A stretch of 37,838 nt of DNA, from the NCBI GenBank assembly GCA_021783855.1, contig JAJXTL010000011.1, positions 1-37,838 of the forward strand. Reading direction: 5' to 3'. Below, piece after piece: positions 17,337 through 25,503 of this stretch. Within the stretch, counting starts at the first letter, position 1. Each line of letters starts with the position of its first letter. The position numbers and the translations under genes are program-made. The notes under the pieces were generated by a model. It ran no database searches, had not been told where the DNA came from, and was given only the letters and a program-made list of their open reading frames with translations. The stretch is from Pseudomonadota bacterium. GTDB lineage: Bacteria > Pseudomonadota > Gammaproteobacteria > Burkholderiales > Gallionellaceae.

Positions 17337-19127
17337 ATGAGCGCAGGTACGGGAGAATTGCTGAACGTGTTGATCGTGGATGATTCCGTTGTCAACTGTC
17401 GACTGATGTCGGCGATGCTCAGAAAAATGGGCTATTTTTCGAGCATGGTCGAGGGGGGCAGCGCGGCGCTCGCCCTGTGTGAGCAGAAAATCCCCGATCT
17501 GGTGTTGATGGATGTACAGATGCCCGGGATGAGCGGATTCGATGCTGTGCGGGAGATGCGCCGCCGCTATGAGACTTGGTTCCCTATCCTGTTTCTCTCT
17601 GCACAAGCTGCCAACCAGAAGGTGGTTGAAGGTTTGCGGGCGGGCGGAGATGACTATCTGTTCAAACCGGTTAATTTTGAAATCCTTCAGGCGAAAATCC
17701 GTCAGTTTCAAATCCGTCTTGAACAGAGCAAGCGCCTGGTGGAGTATCGGGCGCGCATCGAGGAGGAAACGGTTGCCGCACGTGCCTTTATCGAACGTTT
17801 CACAGCCATCGACAAGATCAGCGATCCTCGGGTGCGTTTTTTGCTCAAGCCGGCCGAAAATTTCAGCGGAGACCTGATTGCATTCGCACGCAGCCCTGAT
17901 AACGGTTTGCATGTGTTGCTGGCCGATAGTGCCGGACATGGGCTGACAGCGGCGCTGGCGGTGATTCCGATTACCAAACCTTTTTATCAAATGACAGCCA
18001 AGGGATTCGACATTACGGCCATCTTGCTCGAAATCAACTGTCGGGTGCGCGAGTATCTGCCACTGCCGCGTTTTGTAGCGGCTGCGATGTTGTCGATCAA
18101 TCCTGATACCGGCGTCATTCAGGTATGGAACGGAGGCTTGCCATCGGCGTTGTTGTTGGACTCTGATGGAATTCAGGTCGTGCACAGTTTCGAGTCCAGA
18201 CATTTGCCTCTCGGTGTGCTCGACAGCGACAAGTTCGATGCAGGGTTGGAGTATTACATGCTGGCAGATCGATCCTGCCATTTGTTGTTGTGCTCGGACG
18301 GTGCGACAGAAATCAAGGTGGATGACGGTCGGATGCTGGGCCAGAGCGGTTTGTTGCGGGAAGCGCAGCAGCAGTCGTCATCCGTGCCGTTGTTCGACAG
18401 AGTGGTCGGTGCGATTGAAAATCATCTGGCAGGCCAGCCGCCGGTTGACGACATTGCGCTGATTATGGTCGATTGCCAGCCTGTTGTTACGATGGCGCCG
18501 CCGTATCCGACTTTGCAGATAAAGAAATTGGATATCGAACCGCAGGAGTGCGGGCACAGCGGTGTTGAAGTTCACGAGTGGGAGGTTTCATTGTTGCTGA
18601 AGGCGCAGCAACTCAAACACCCGGATGTGGTGCCTTTTCTGCTGGATGTTGTGAGGCAAATAGAGGGCAGGCAAACGGACAGTAAGTTGTTTCTCAATGG
18701 GCGCTTGCCTAAAATTGCAGTCAAGCACGAAATAGAGGGCAGGCAAACAGACAGTAAGCTGTTTCTGGTACTTTCCGAATTGTTCAGCAATGCGCTGGAT
18801 TACGGCGTACTTAAACTGGATTCGGCTATGAAGGATCAACCGGACGGGATGGATATTTACTTTGCAGAACGTACGGCGCGTCTTGCCGGGCTGGAAGCGG
18901 GGCAGATTACCCTGCGTTTTGAAAGGATTAATTGCAAGTCGTGCGGTTGCCTTAAAATCTCGGTCAGCGATAGCGGAGATGGATTTGATTTCTCCAGGAT
19001 TCAGACAATCGGCTTGCATGCGAACCAGCAGCGGCATGGGCGTGGCATAGCCTTGGTTGGAGCCGTGTGCAATCAGTTGAAATATTTTGGCAATGGTTCT
19101 GAAGCGGTCGCCTATCTTGCCATTTAA
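17337..19127 (+). CDS. Receiver-PP2C phosphatase-serine kinase fusion (HsbR-like)
   Basis: 596 residues from the ATG at 17337 (GGAG 5 nt upstream); the ATG at 17322, directly after the STAS stop, is possible and adds five residues. The receiver has Asp59 in LMDVQMPGMSGF. A helical linker follows, then a SpoIIE-type PP2C with metal-site segments FSGDLIAF, LLADSAGHGLTAAL, LCSDGATE and VDDIALIMV. Last comes an RsbW-like ATPase with N-box LSELFSNALDYG, VSDSGDGFDF and HGRGIALV. It should dephosphorylate and phosphorylate the neighbouring STAS protein. A 72-bp in-frame duplication precedes the N-box. Confidence 0.9.
   Translation: MSAGTGELLNVLIVDDSVVNCRLMSAMLRKMGYFSSMVEGGSAALALCEQKIPDLVLMDVQMPGMSGFDAVREMRRRYETWFPILFLSAQAANQKVVEGLRAGGDDYLFKPVNFEILQAKIRQFQIRLEQSKRLVEYRARIEEETVAARAFIERFTAIDKISDPRVRFLLKPAENFSGDLIAFARSPDNGLHVLLADSAGHGLTAALAVIPITKPFYQMTAKGFDITAILLEINCRVREYLPLPRFVAAAMLSINPDTGVIQVWNGGLPSALLLDSDGIQVVHSFESRHLPLGVLDSDKFDAGLEYYMLADRSCHLLLCSDGATEIKVDDGRMLGQSGLLREAQQQSSSVPLFDRVVGAIENHLAGQPPVDDIALIMVDCQPVVTMAPPYPTLQIKKLDIEPQECGHSGVEVHEWEVSLLLKAQQLKHPDVVPFLLDVVRQIEGRQTDSKLFLNGRLPKIAVKHEIEGRQTDSKLFLVLSELFSNALDYGVLKLDSAMKDQPDGMDIYFAERTARLAGLEAGQITLRFERINCKSCGCLKISVSDSGDGFDFSRIQTIGLHANQQRHGRGIALVGAVCNQLKYFGNGSEAVAYLAI
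18658..18766 (+). repeat. 37-bp direct repeat, 72-bp offset, in frame in the kinase domain
   Basis: Copies at 18658-18694 and 18730-18766 differ at two positions. Both encode IEGRQTDSKLFL, at residues 442 and 466 of the HsbR-like protein. The 35 nt between them encode NGRLPKIAVKHE. The second copy runs into the N-box, so the first copy plus spacer looks like an added 24-residue block. Confidence 0.9.
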
Positions 19128-19136
19128 AGGTCTGGT

Positions 19137-19151
19137 GCGCGTTCTGCGCGC
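19137..19151 (+). other. Weak GC hairpin after the HsbR-like gene
   Basis: GCGCG and CGCGC around a 5-nt loop, 10 nt after the stop. There is no T-run, so it is at best a weak terminator. The surrounding 254-bp gap up to flhB otherwise holds only the promoter-like elements listed separately. Confidence 0.25.
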
Positions 19152-19327
19152 GCTGCCCGTTAAGCTCGTGACTTTGCTGTAAAACGGCCATATCGCGGCA
19201 ATACGCCCGGGAGATCCGGCTCGCGAATAACGGCCTGTTTTAAGGTGGAATTGGTGTTTGTCTTGCCTGTTTACTTGCTGTTTCGCCTTGAACGTATTGA
19301 AAAGCCAGATAAATGCCGCCTTATTCA

Positions 19328-19358
19328 CCTGATTGAATCAGGATGATTTGCCTATAAT
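19328..19358 (+). promoter_or_regulatory. Candidate flhB promoter with perfect palindrome
   Basis: A perfect 7-bp inverted repeat with a 1-nt centre (CCTGATT G AATCAGG, 19328-19342) lies just ahead of a consensus TATAAT at 19353-19358. There is no good -35 at the normal 17-bp spacing, as expected where an activator bound to the palindrome supplies recruitment. The start codon of flhB is 24 nt beyond the -10. It would drive the flhBAFG-fliA-mot operon. Confidence 0.45.
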
Positions 19359-19381
19359 CCGCATCAATAGCGGAGCCCATC

Positions 19382-20527
19382 ATGGCAGAAGACAGCGATC
19401 TAGAAAAAACAGAACAACCCTCGCAGCGGAAACTTGACCAGGCAAAAGAAAAAGGTCAGGTCGCCCGTTCGCATGAGCTTTCCACATTTTCCATACTGTT
19501 GGCAGGCGGTGCTACGCTTTGGTTTATGGGCGCGTCCCTCAATGCGCAGATGGTAAGATTGTTGCACAACGGCCTGACCATCAGCCAGGATCTGGTTTTC
19601 AAGCCTGAATTGCTGATTCCGCATCTGTATGAGCTATCCTCGGAAATGTTGATTATCTTCGCCCCTGTGCTGTTGACGCTGCTGCTGGCGGCTCTGTTAT
19701 CCCCGTTGTTGTTGAACGGCTGGTTGTTCAGTCCCGAGGCTTTGATGCCGCAATTTTCGCGTATGAATCCGGTATCCGGCATTGCGCGGATGTTTTCTAC
19801 CCACGCGCTGGTGGAGCTGGGCAAGGCACTCGGCAAAGCGGTTGTGGTGGGCGGCGTGGCAACCTGGGTGATCTGGCAACATCGCGATGATGTACTGCAA
19901 CTGGCCAGCTTGTCGATCAGCACGGCAATTTCGCAAATGGGCTATCTGGTTGGCGGCAGTTTCCTGGCGATCGTCGGGGCGATGCTGCTGATCGTGGCGG
20001 TGGATGTGCCGTTTCAGCTTTATGATCACAATAAAAAACTGATGATGACCAAGGAAGAAGTGCGTCAGGAGTCCAAGGAAACAGACGGCAATCCGGAGGT
20101 CAAGGGGCGCATACGCAGCATGCAGCGTGAAGCGGCGCGGCGTCGCATGATGGCCGCAATACCGACTGCCGACGTGGTGGTGACCAATCCTACTCATTAT
20201 TCCGTTGCGCTGAAATACAGTGAAAATGGCATGCGCGCGCCCACTGTGGTGGCCAAGGGTTCCAATCTGATCGCCCAGCGTATACGTGAGATTGCCGTGG
20301 AAAATCATGTGCCGATACTCGAAGCGCCGCCGCTGGCGCGTGCGCTGCACAAACATACCGAAATCGGCGAGTCCATCCCGGAAGCATTGTATACGGCCGT
20401 CGCCGAAGTGCTGGCCTACGTTTATCAATTGAAGCGTTATCAGACGGAAGGTGGCGCACGCCCTGCGCAGCCGGGCAATTTGCCTGTACCCGCCGAACTT
20501 GATCCAACCAGTGGGGTTACCTCATGA
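19382..20527 (+). CDS. flhB: Flagellar export switch protein FlhB
   Basis: Inner-membrane component of the flagellar type III export gate that switches substrate from rod/hook to filament. 381 residues: a charged N-terminus (EKTEQPSQRKLDQAKEKGQV), four TM segments, and a cytoplasmic domain with the autocleavage site NPTH at 269-272. GGAG precedes the ATG. The stop overlaps the flhA start (ATGA), implying translational coupling. The tail is Pro-rich and variable, as usual. Confidence 0.97.
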   Translation: MAEDSDLEKTEQPSQRKLDQAKEKGQVARSHELSTFSILLAGGATLWFMGASLNAQMVRLLHNGLTISQDLVFKPELLIPHLYELSSEMLIIFAPVLLTLLLAALLSPLLLNGWLFSPEALMPQFSRMNPVSGIARMFSTHALVELGKALGKAVVVGGVATWVIWQHRDDVLQLASLSISTAISQMGYLVGGSFLAIVGAMLLIVAVDVPFQLYDHNKKLMMTKEEVRQESKETDGNPEVKGRIRSMQREAARRRMMAAIPTADVVVTNPTHYSVALKYSENGMRAPTVVAKGSNLIAQRIREIAVENHVPILEAPPLARALHKHTEIGESIPEALYTAVAEVLAYVYQLKRYQTEGGARPAQPGNLPVPAELDPTSGVTS

Positions 20528-22611
20528 AGCTAGACTCGATACGGACTTTTCTTAAAAACAGTCTGCAACTGCGAGGCCTGGCAGGTCCTGTATTGATCGT
20601 GATGATACTGGCGATGATGGTGCTGCCATTGCCGCCGATGCTGCTGGATATTCTGTTTACGTTTAACATCGCAGTTGCCGTGATGGTATTGCTCATCAGC
20701 ATGAACACCACCAAGGCGCTGGATTTTCTGTCTTTTCCGACTATATTGCTGATGACTACGTTGCTGCGCCTGTCGCTCAATGTCGCCTCTACCCGGGTGG
20801 TGCTGTTGCAGGGTCATACCGGGCCCGATGCGGCGGGCAAGGTGATCGAATCGTTCGGTCATTTTCTGGTGGGCGGCAATTACGCGGTGGGCATCGTGGT
20901 ATTCGCGATTCTGGTGGTCATCAACTTCATGGTCATCACCAAGGGTGCCGGACGTATCGCTGAAGTGGGCGCGCGCTTCACCCTGGATGCGATGCCCGGC
21001 AAGCAAATGGCGATCGATGCCGACCTTAACGCAGGGCTGATCGGTGAAGATGCGGCGCGCAAGCGGCGTGCCGAAATCGGTCAGGAGGCGGATTTTTACG
21101 GTGCGATGGATGGTGCTTCCAAGTTTGTGCGCGGCGATGCGGTAGCGGGCATACTCATCCTGTTCATTAACCTGATCGGCGGACTGATCGTGGGGGTGTT
21201 GCAGCACAATATGGATATCGCCATGGCGGCCAAGAATTACACCTTGCTGGCGATCGGCGATGGTCTGGTGGCGCAGATTCCGGCGCTGGTGATTTCAACG
21301 GCGGCGGGTGTGGTGGTGAGTCGTGTCTCCACCAGTGAAAATATCGGTGAGCAGATGATGGGTCAGCTGTTCAAGCAACCCCAGATCATCATGTTGACCG
21401 CAGCGATTGTCGGCATGATGGGCGTGATACCCGGCATGCCGCACTTTTCATTCCTGCTGCTGGCAGGCGGCATGGTCTGGCTGGCCTATTACATGTCGCA
21501 AAAAACCGAAAAAACGGCAGAACAGGAACAGGCGGAAGTGGCGGCAGCCCCGCTGATTGCGGAACCCAGCGATGCAAGCTGGGAAGATGTCGCGCAGGTG
21601 GATGTGCTGGGGCTGGAAGTCGGTTATCGCCTGATTACGCTGGTCGACAAGGCGCAGGATGGAGACTTGCTGCGCAGAATCAAAGGAATACGCAAAAAAT
21701 TTACGCAGGACATCGGCTTTCTGCCGCCCCCGGTACATATTCGCGATAATCTGGATCTGCGGCCTAATGCCTATCGCATCACGCTCAAGGGAGTGGAAAT
21801 CGGTTCCGGCGAGGCGTATCCGCAGCAATTTCTGGCGATCAATCCGGGCAGCGTGACGGGTGAGTTGATCGGCACGGCAACCAAAGATCCTGCATTCGGT
21901 CTGCCCGCCACATGGATAGACGCCGGACTGCGCGAACAGGCGCAGATCATGGGGTATACCGTGGTGGATCCCGGTACGGTGGTCGCAACCCATCTGAGCA
22001 ACTTGCTCAGCACCCGTTCTGCCGAGTTGCTGGGACGCCAGGAGGTGCAACAGTTGCTCGACCATCTGGCCAAGACGGCACCCAAGCTGGTGGAGGATCT
22101 GGTGCCCAAGACCCTGCCGCTGGGTACCGTGCAGAAAGTGCTGCAAAATCTGCTGGATGAAGGGATGCACATCCGCGATATGCGCACCATCGTGGAAACG
22201 CTGGCAGACAATGCGCAGCGCTCTCAGGATGCCTTCCAGTTGACTGTCCTGGTGCGAGTTGCGCTGGGGCCCGCCATCGTGCAGCAGTTTTATCCCGCTA
22301 CGCAGGAGTTGCAGGTGATCGGCATGGACAAGGAGCTTGAACATGTGCTGATGCAGGCGATGCAGGCGAGCCAGAATGGCATCGGCATAGAGCCGGGGCT
22401 GGCGGACACCGTGCTGAATGAATCGCGCGCTGCCGTACAGCGACAGGAGCAAATGGGGCTGCCAGCCGTGATGCTGGTGCCGGCCCAGTTACGGGATTTG
22501 CTGGCACGCTTTTTGAAACGCAGCGTGCCGAATTTAAGGGTTATTTCGCATGATGAAGTACCGGACTTTAAAACCATCCGGGTAACGTCGTTGGTAGGAG
22601 GAAATGCATGA
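20524..22611 (+). CDS. flhA: Flagellar export gate protein FlhA
   Basis: 695 residues. The N-terminal half holds about eight TM helices and the conserved cytoplasmic FHIPEP-type loop (ARFTLDAMPGKQMAIDADLN, then AEIGQEADFYGAMDGASKFV). The C-terminal half is the cytoplasmic platform that binds chaperone-substrate complexes. It forms the proton-driven export gate with FlhB. Its start overlaps the flhB stop by 4 nt and its stop overlaps the flhF start by 4 nt. There is no sign of damage. Confidence 0.98.
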   Translation: MKLDSIRTFLKNSLQLRGLAGPVLIVMILAMMVLPLPPMLLDILFTFNIAVAVMVLLISMNTTKALDFLSFPTILLMTTLLRLSLNVASTRVVLLQGHTGPDAAGKVIESFGHFLVGGNYAVGIVVFAILVVINFMVITKGAGRIAEVGARFTLDAMPGKQMAIDADLNAGLIGEDAARKRRAEIGQEADFYGAMDGASKFVRGDAVAGILILFINLIGGLIVGVLQHNMDIAMAAKNYTLLAIGDGLVAQIPALVISTAAGVVVSRVSTSENIGEQMMGQLFKQPQIIMLTAAIVGMMGVIPGMPHFSFLLLAGGMVWLAYYMSQKTEKTAEQEQAEVAAAPLIAEPSDASWEDVAQVDVLGLEVGYRLITLVDKAQDGDLLRRIKGIRKKFTQDIGFLPPPVHIRDNLDLRPNAYRITLKGVEIGSGEAYPQQFLAINPGSVTGELIGTATKDPAFGLPATWIDAGLREQAQIMGYTVVDPGTVVATHLSNLLSTRSAELLGRQEVQQLLDHLAKTAPKLVEDLVPKTLPLGTVQKVLQNLLDEGMHIRDMRTIVETLADNAQRSQDAFQLTVLVRVALGPAIVQQFYPATQELQVIGMDKELEHVLMQAMQASQNGIGIEPGLADTVLNESRAAVQRQEQMGLPAVMLVPAQLRDLLARFLKRSVPNLRVISHDEVPDFKTIRVTSLVGGNA

Positions 22612-23789
22612 ACATCAGAAAATTCATCGCCACAACCGCACGTGAGGCGTTAAGAGAGATACGCAGCGAGCTGGGCGAGGAGGCCATCATACTGTCGAAT
22701 CGCAAGACTCCGCAGGGCGTGGAAATTGTCGCCATGGCGAATGATGAGATGGTGCCGCTGGCCGGCGTTGCCGCACAGCAGCCTCCGGCCAGAACAGCTG
22801 AGCCTGTTGAGATGATCGAACGTCGCAAGACAAACCAGGCTGCGCAGGATTCGATACTCGGCGAGATTAAATCCATGCACAGCATGTTGCAAAAGCAGAT
22901 TGAAACCTTGTCGTGGAATAATGTGCAACAGCGCGATCCCCAGCGCGCCGGAATGTTGCGCCGCATGCTCAATGCCGGTTTCAGCCCGCTGCTGGCTCGC
23001 CAGTTGCTTGACAAGATGCCGGAAGGCAATGAGAAGGGCGAGTCCTGGATCAAACAGGTGATAAAACGCAATGTGCGTGTGGCGGGTGCTGACGATGATA
23101 TCGTTGCCAAGGGTGGTGTTTATGCACTGATCGGTCCGACCGGGGTCGGGAAAACCACTACAACCGCCAAGCTGGCGGCGCGTGCGGTAGTGCGTTATGG
23201 CGCGGATAAGGTGGCCTTGCTCACCACGGACAGCTACCGGATAGGCGCATATGAACAGTTGAAAATTTATGGCAAGATACTCGGGGTGACGGTGCATGCG
23301 GTAAAGGGCGCTGACGATTTGCGCCTGACGCTTGCTGCTCTGCGCCACAAGCATCTGGTGTTGATCGATACGGTGGGAATGGGGCAGCGCGATGAACGTG
23401 TGTCAGAGCAGAGCGAAATGTTCGATGCGGCCGGTGTGCAGCGTCTGCTGGTGTTGAATGCGACCAGCGGCGGCGATACGCTGGAAGACGTGGTGCGCAT
23501 GTATTACAGCAACAAGGTGATCGGCTGTATCGCAACCAAGCTCGATGAGGCGGCGAATCTCGGCGCGGTGCTGGATGTCGTGGTGCGCCACCGGTTGCTG
23601 ATGCATTTCATGGCCAACGGGCAGCGCGTGCCGGAGGACTTGCATCCCGTCAACATCGAAATTTTGTTGCATCGGGCGTTTAAGCCGGTGGATGAAAAAA
23701 CCCCGTTCACGCTGGAGGAGCTTGAGTTCCCGACGATGATGGCCGATTCCGGTTCGGAAGCTTCCGGCGAGGTGAGCTATGCAATTTGA
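22608..23789 (+). CDS. flhF: Flagellar biosynthesis GTPase FlhF
   Basis: SRP-family GTPase that fixes the site of flagellar assembly, usually the pole. 393 residues. The N-terminal basic/helical region is followed by the NG domain: P-loop GPTGVGKTTT at 176, G3 DTVGMGQRD at 254 and G4 TKLDEAANLG at 310. The middle of the protein (about 50-100) is low in conservation, as in other FlhF proteins. It starts inside the flhA stop and overlaps flhG by 11 nt, so stoichiometry with FlhG is likely controlled by coupling. Confidence 0.96.
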   Translation: MNIRKFIATTAREALREIRSELGEEAIILSNRKTPQGVEIVAMANDEMVPLAGVAAQQPPARTAEPVEMIERRKTNQAAQDSILGEIKSMHSMLQKQIETLSWNNVQQRDPQRAGMLRRMLNAGFSPLLARQLLDKMPEGNEKGESWIKQVIKRNVRVAGADDDIVAKGGVYALIGPTGVGKTTTTAKLAARAVVRYGADKVALLTTDSYRIGAYEQLKIYGKILGVTVHAVKGADDLRLTLAALRHKHLVLIDTVGMGQRDERVSEQSEMFDAAGVQRLLVLNATSGGDTLEDVVRMYYSNKVIGCIATKLDEAANLGAVLDVVVRHRLLMHFMANGQRVPEDLHPVNIEILLHRAFKPVDEKTPFTLEELEFPTMMADSGSEASGEVSYAI

Positions 23790-24735
23790 TACCTTGCCGT
23801 TCGATGAGCTGGATCGGATGCAGGCCGGGCAGACTGCGCCGCAGCGGTTGGGAGTTGACGATCAGGCCGAAGGGTTGCGCCGCATGTTGGTCAGTAACCA
23901 AACTCAGATCATCACGCTGGTGGCAGGCAAGCAGGGCGTGGGGCGCACCAGCGTGACGCTTAATCTGGCCGCTGCACTGTGCAGTGCCGGCCGTGACGTG
24001 TTGGTGCTGGACGAAAATCCTGCGCCGCATAATTTGACCGATAGTCTGGGATTGTTTGCGCGCCACGATCTGCTGGATGTTGTGCAGGGGATATGCGCGC
24101 TTGTCGATGCGATGCTGGCCGGCAAAGGTTATGCGATCCTGCCTGTTGCCCGCCTGATGCGCGTGCTGGATAAGCTGAATCCGGCCGAGCAGCACAGGCT
24201 GGATCATATTCTGGCTGAAGTCAGCAGCGGCGTGGACGTGATGCTGGTGGACGGTGCAATGTTGGCAGGTTCGTCTGCCATCTCATCCAGTCTTGCATCG
24301 GGAGTCAGGTTGCTGGTGGTGATGGATGCGAGCGCGAGCGGCATTACCGAAAGTTACGCGCTGATTAAACGTCTGGCGCTGGAAAATGCGCGGCTGCGCT
24401 TTGAAGTCGTGGTGAACAAAGTCGCCAGTGAAGAGGCCGCCCGTCTGGCGTTTGGCAACATGGAAAAGGTTGCCAGGAGTAAACTCTCTGCACGACTCGA
24501 ATATCTGGGTTATATTCCACTGGATGACAGGTTGAAACGTTCAACGCAACTGGCTCGATCCGTGGTGGAAGCCTATCCTTCTGCCTTGTCCAGCCAGTCC
24601 TGTATGGCCTTGTCGCAAAGCGTGCTGAAGATGACGATGCAACAGGATGAAATGGAAGGCGGTATAGCGCGGATGATGAAAAACCTGATCAAGCAGTTGG
24701 CGCGTCAACGCAATACAGCAGTTGCCAGCCATTAG
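23779..24735 (+). CDS. flhG: MinD-like flagellar number regulator FlhG/FleN, altered ATPase motifs
   Basis: 318 residues. The N-terminal activating helix carries DQAEGLRRML (Asp28 on), the motif by which FlhG stimulates the FlhF GTPase. The deviant Walker A is GKQGVGRTS at 50-58. Signature Lys51 is present, but the P-loop Lys is Arg56 and the usual KGG is KQG. Switch I reads LDENPAP at 77-83 where MinD/FleN usually has DAD. Switch II Asp158 is followed by GAML. ATP turnover may therefore be weak or absent while FlhF activation is kept (inference). It overlaps flhF. Confidence 0.9.
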   Translation: MQFDTLPFDELDRMQAGQTAPQRLGVDDQAEGLRRMLVSNQTQIITLVAGKQGVGRTSVTLNLAAALCSAGRDVLVLDENPAPHNLTDSLGLFARHDLLDVVQGICALVDAMLAGKGYAILPVARLMRVLDKLNPAEQHRLDHILAEVSSGVDVMLVDGAMLAGSSAISSSLASGVRLLVVMDASASGITESYALIKRLALENARLRFEVVVNKVASEEAARLAFGNMEKVARSKLSARLEYLGYIPLDDRLKRSTQLARSVVEAYPSALSSQSCMALSQSVLKMTMQQDEMEGGIARMMKNLIKQLARQRNTAVASH

Positions 24736-24759
24736 TCGTTAAATGCTGGTTAAATCCGT

Positions 24760-24787
24760 ACAACTTACAACTTACAACTTACAACTG
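24760..24787 (+). repeat. Heptamer array (site F), four ACAACTT units before fliA
   Basis: Three perfect ACAACTT units and one ACAACTG, ending 5 nt before the fliA start codon. No complementary left arm is seen. The array occupies the place where a Shine-Dalgarno should be, and none is visible. The same ACAACTT/CAACTT sequence appears in degenerate form at sites E and G. Confidence 0.85.
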
Positions 24788-24792
24788 GCACT

Positions 24793-25503
24793 ATGTATAA
24801 CGCATCCGGATTGCAGGATAAAAGTCAGTGCTTGCGGGATTATGCACCGCTGGTCAAGCGACTGGCTCATCAACTGATGAGCAAATTGCCCTATAGCGTG
24901 CAGATAGACGACATCATTCAGGCCGGCATGATGGGGTTGCTGGATGCCTCGAATCGCTATGACGAGATTCATGGCGCCCAGTTCGAAACCTACGCAACGC
25001 AACGTATTCGCGGTGCCATGCTGGACGAGTTGCGCAGTGCAGACTGGCTGCCGCGCGGCTTGCGCAGGGATATGCGGCGGATTGAACAGGCGGTCAGCCG
25101 TTTGCAGCAGAAATTGATCCGTGCGCCGACCGAGAGCGAAATCGCTGCCGAGTTGGAGGTCAGCCTCGTTGAATATCAGCAGATGCTGCAGGAATCACGC
25201 GGTGCGCAACTGATCTATTACGAGGATTTTCAGGATGAGGATCACGACAATTTTTTCGAGCGATTCGAGTTTTCCAATAATAGCGATCCGCTGGCGATGT
25301 TGCAGGACGAGCGTTTCAAGACGGAATTGACGCGCGCGATCGATGTCTTGCCGGAACGCGAGCGTATGTTGATGGGCATGATTTATGAGCAGGAAATGAA
25401 TCTTCGTGAAGTCGGCGAGGTGTTCGGGGTAAGCGAGTCGCGTATTTCACAGATGCACAGTCAGGCTGTGGCGCGCCTGCGCAGTTCGCTGAAAGGTTAC
25501 TGA
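24793..25503 (+). CDS. fliA: Flagellar sigma factor FliA (sigma-28)
   Basis: Directs RNA polymerase to late flagellar and chemotaxis promoters. 236 residues. Region 2 is clear (YAPLVKRLAHQLMSKLP, then DDIIQAGMMGLLDASNRYD and FETYATQRIRGAMLDELR), as is region 4 (LPERERMLMGMIYEQEMNLREVG, helix-turn-helix GVSESRISQMHSQA). The start matches the family's usual beginning (MYN... YAPLVKR). The stop overlaps the motC start (TGATG). Held in check by FlgM, whose gene lies 2.3 kb downstream on the other strand. Confidence 0.97.
   Translation: MYNASGLQDKSQCLRDYAPLVKRLAHQLMSKLPYSVQIDDIIQAGMMGLLDASNRYDEIHGAQFETYATQRIRGAMLDELRSADWLPRGLRRDMRRIEQAVSRLQQKLIRAPTESEIAAELEVSLVEYQQMLQESRGAQLIYYEDFQDEDHDNFFERFEFSNNSDPLAMLQDERFKTELTRAIDVLPERERMLMGMIYEQEMNLREVGEVFGVSESRISQMHSQAVARLRSSLKGY

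Noticed and set aside
19240..19350. Sigma-54 promoter ahead of flhB
   Set aside because: No GG-N10-GC pair with acceptable flanks was found in the gap.
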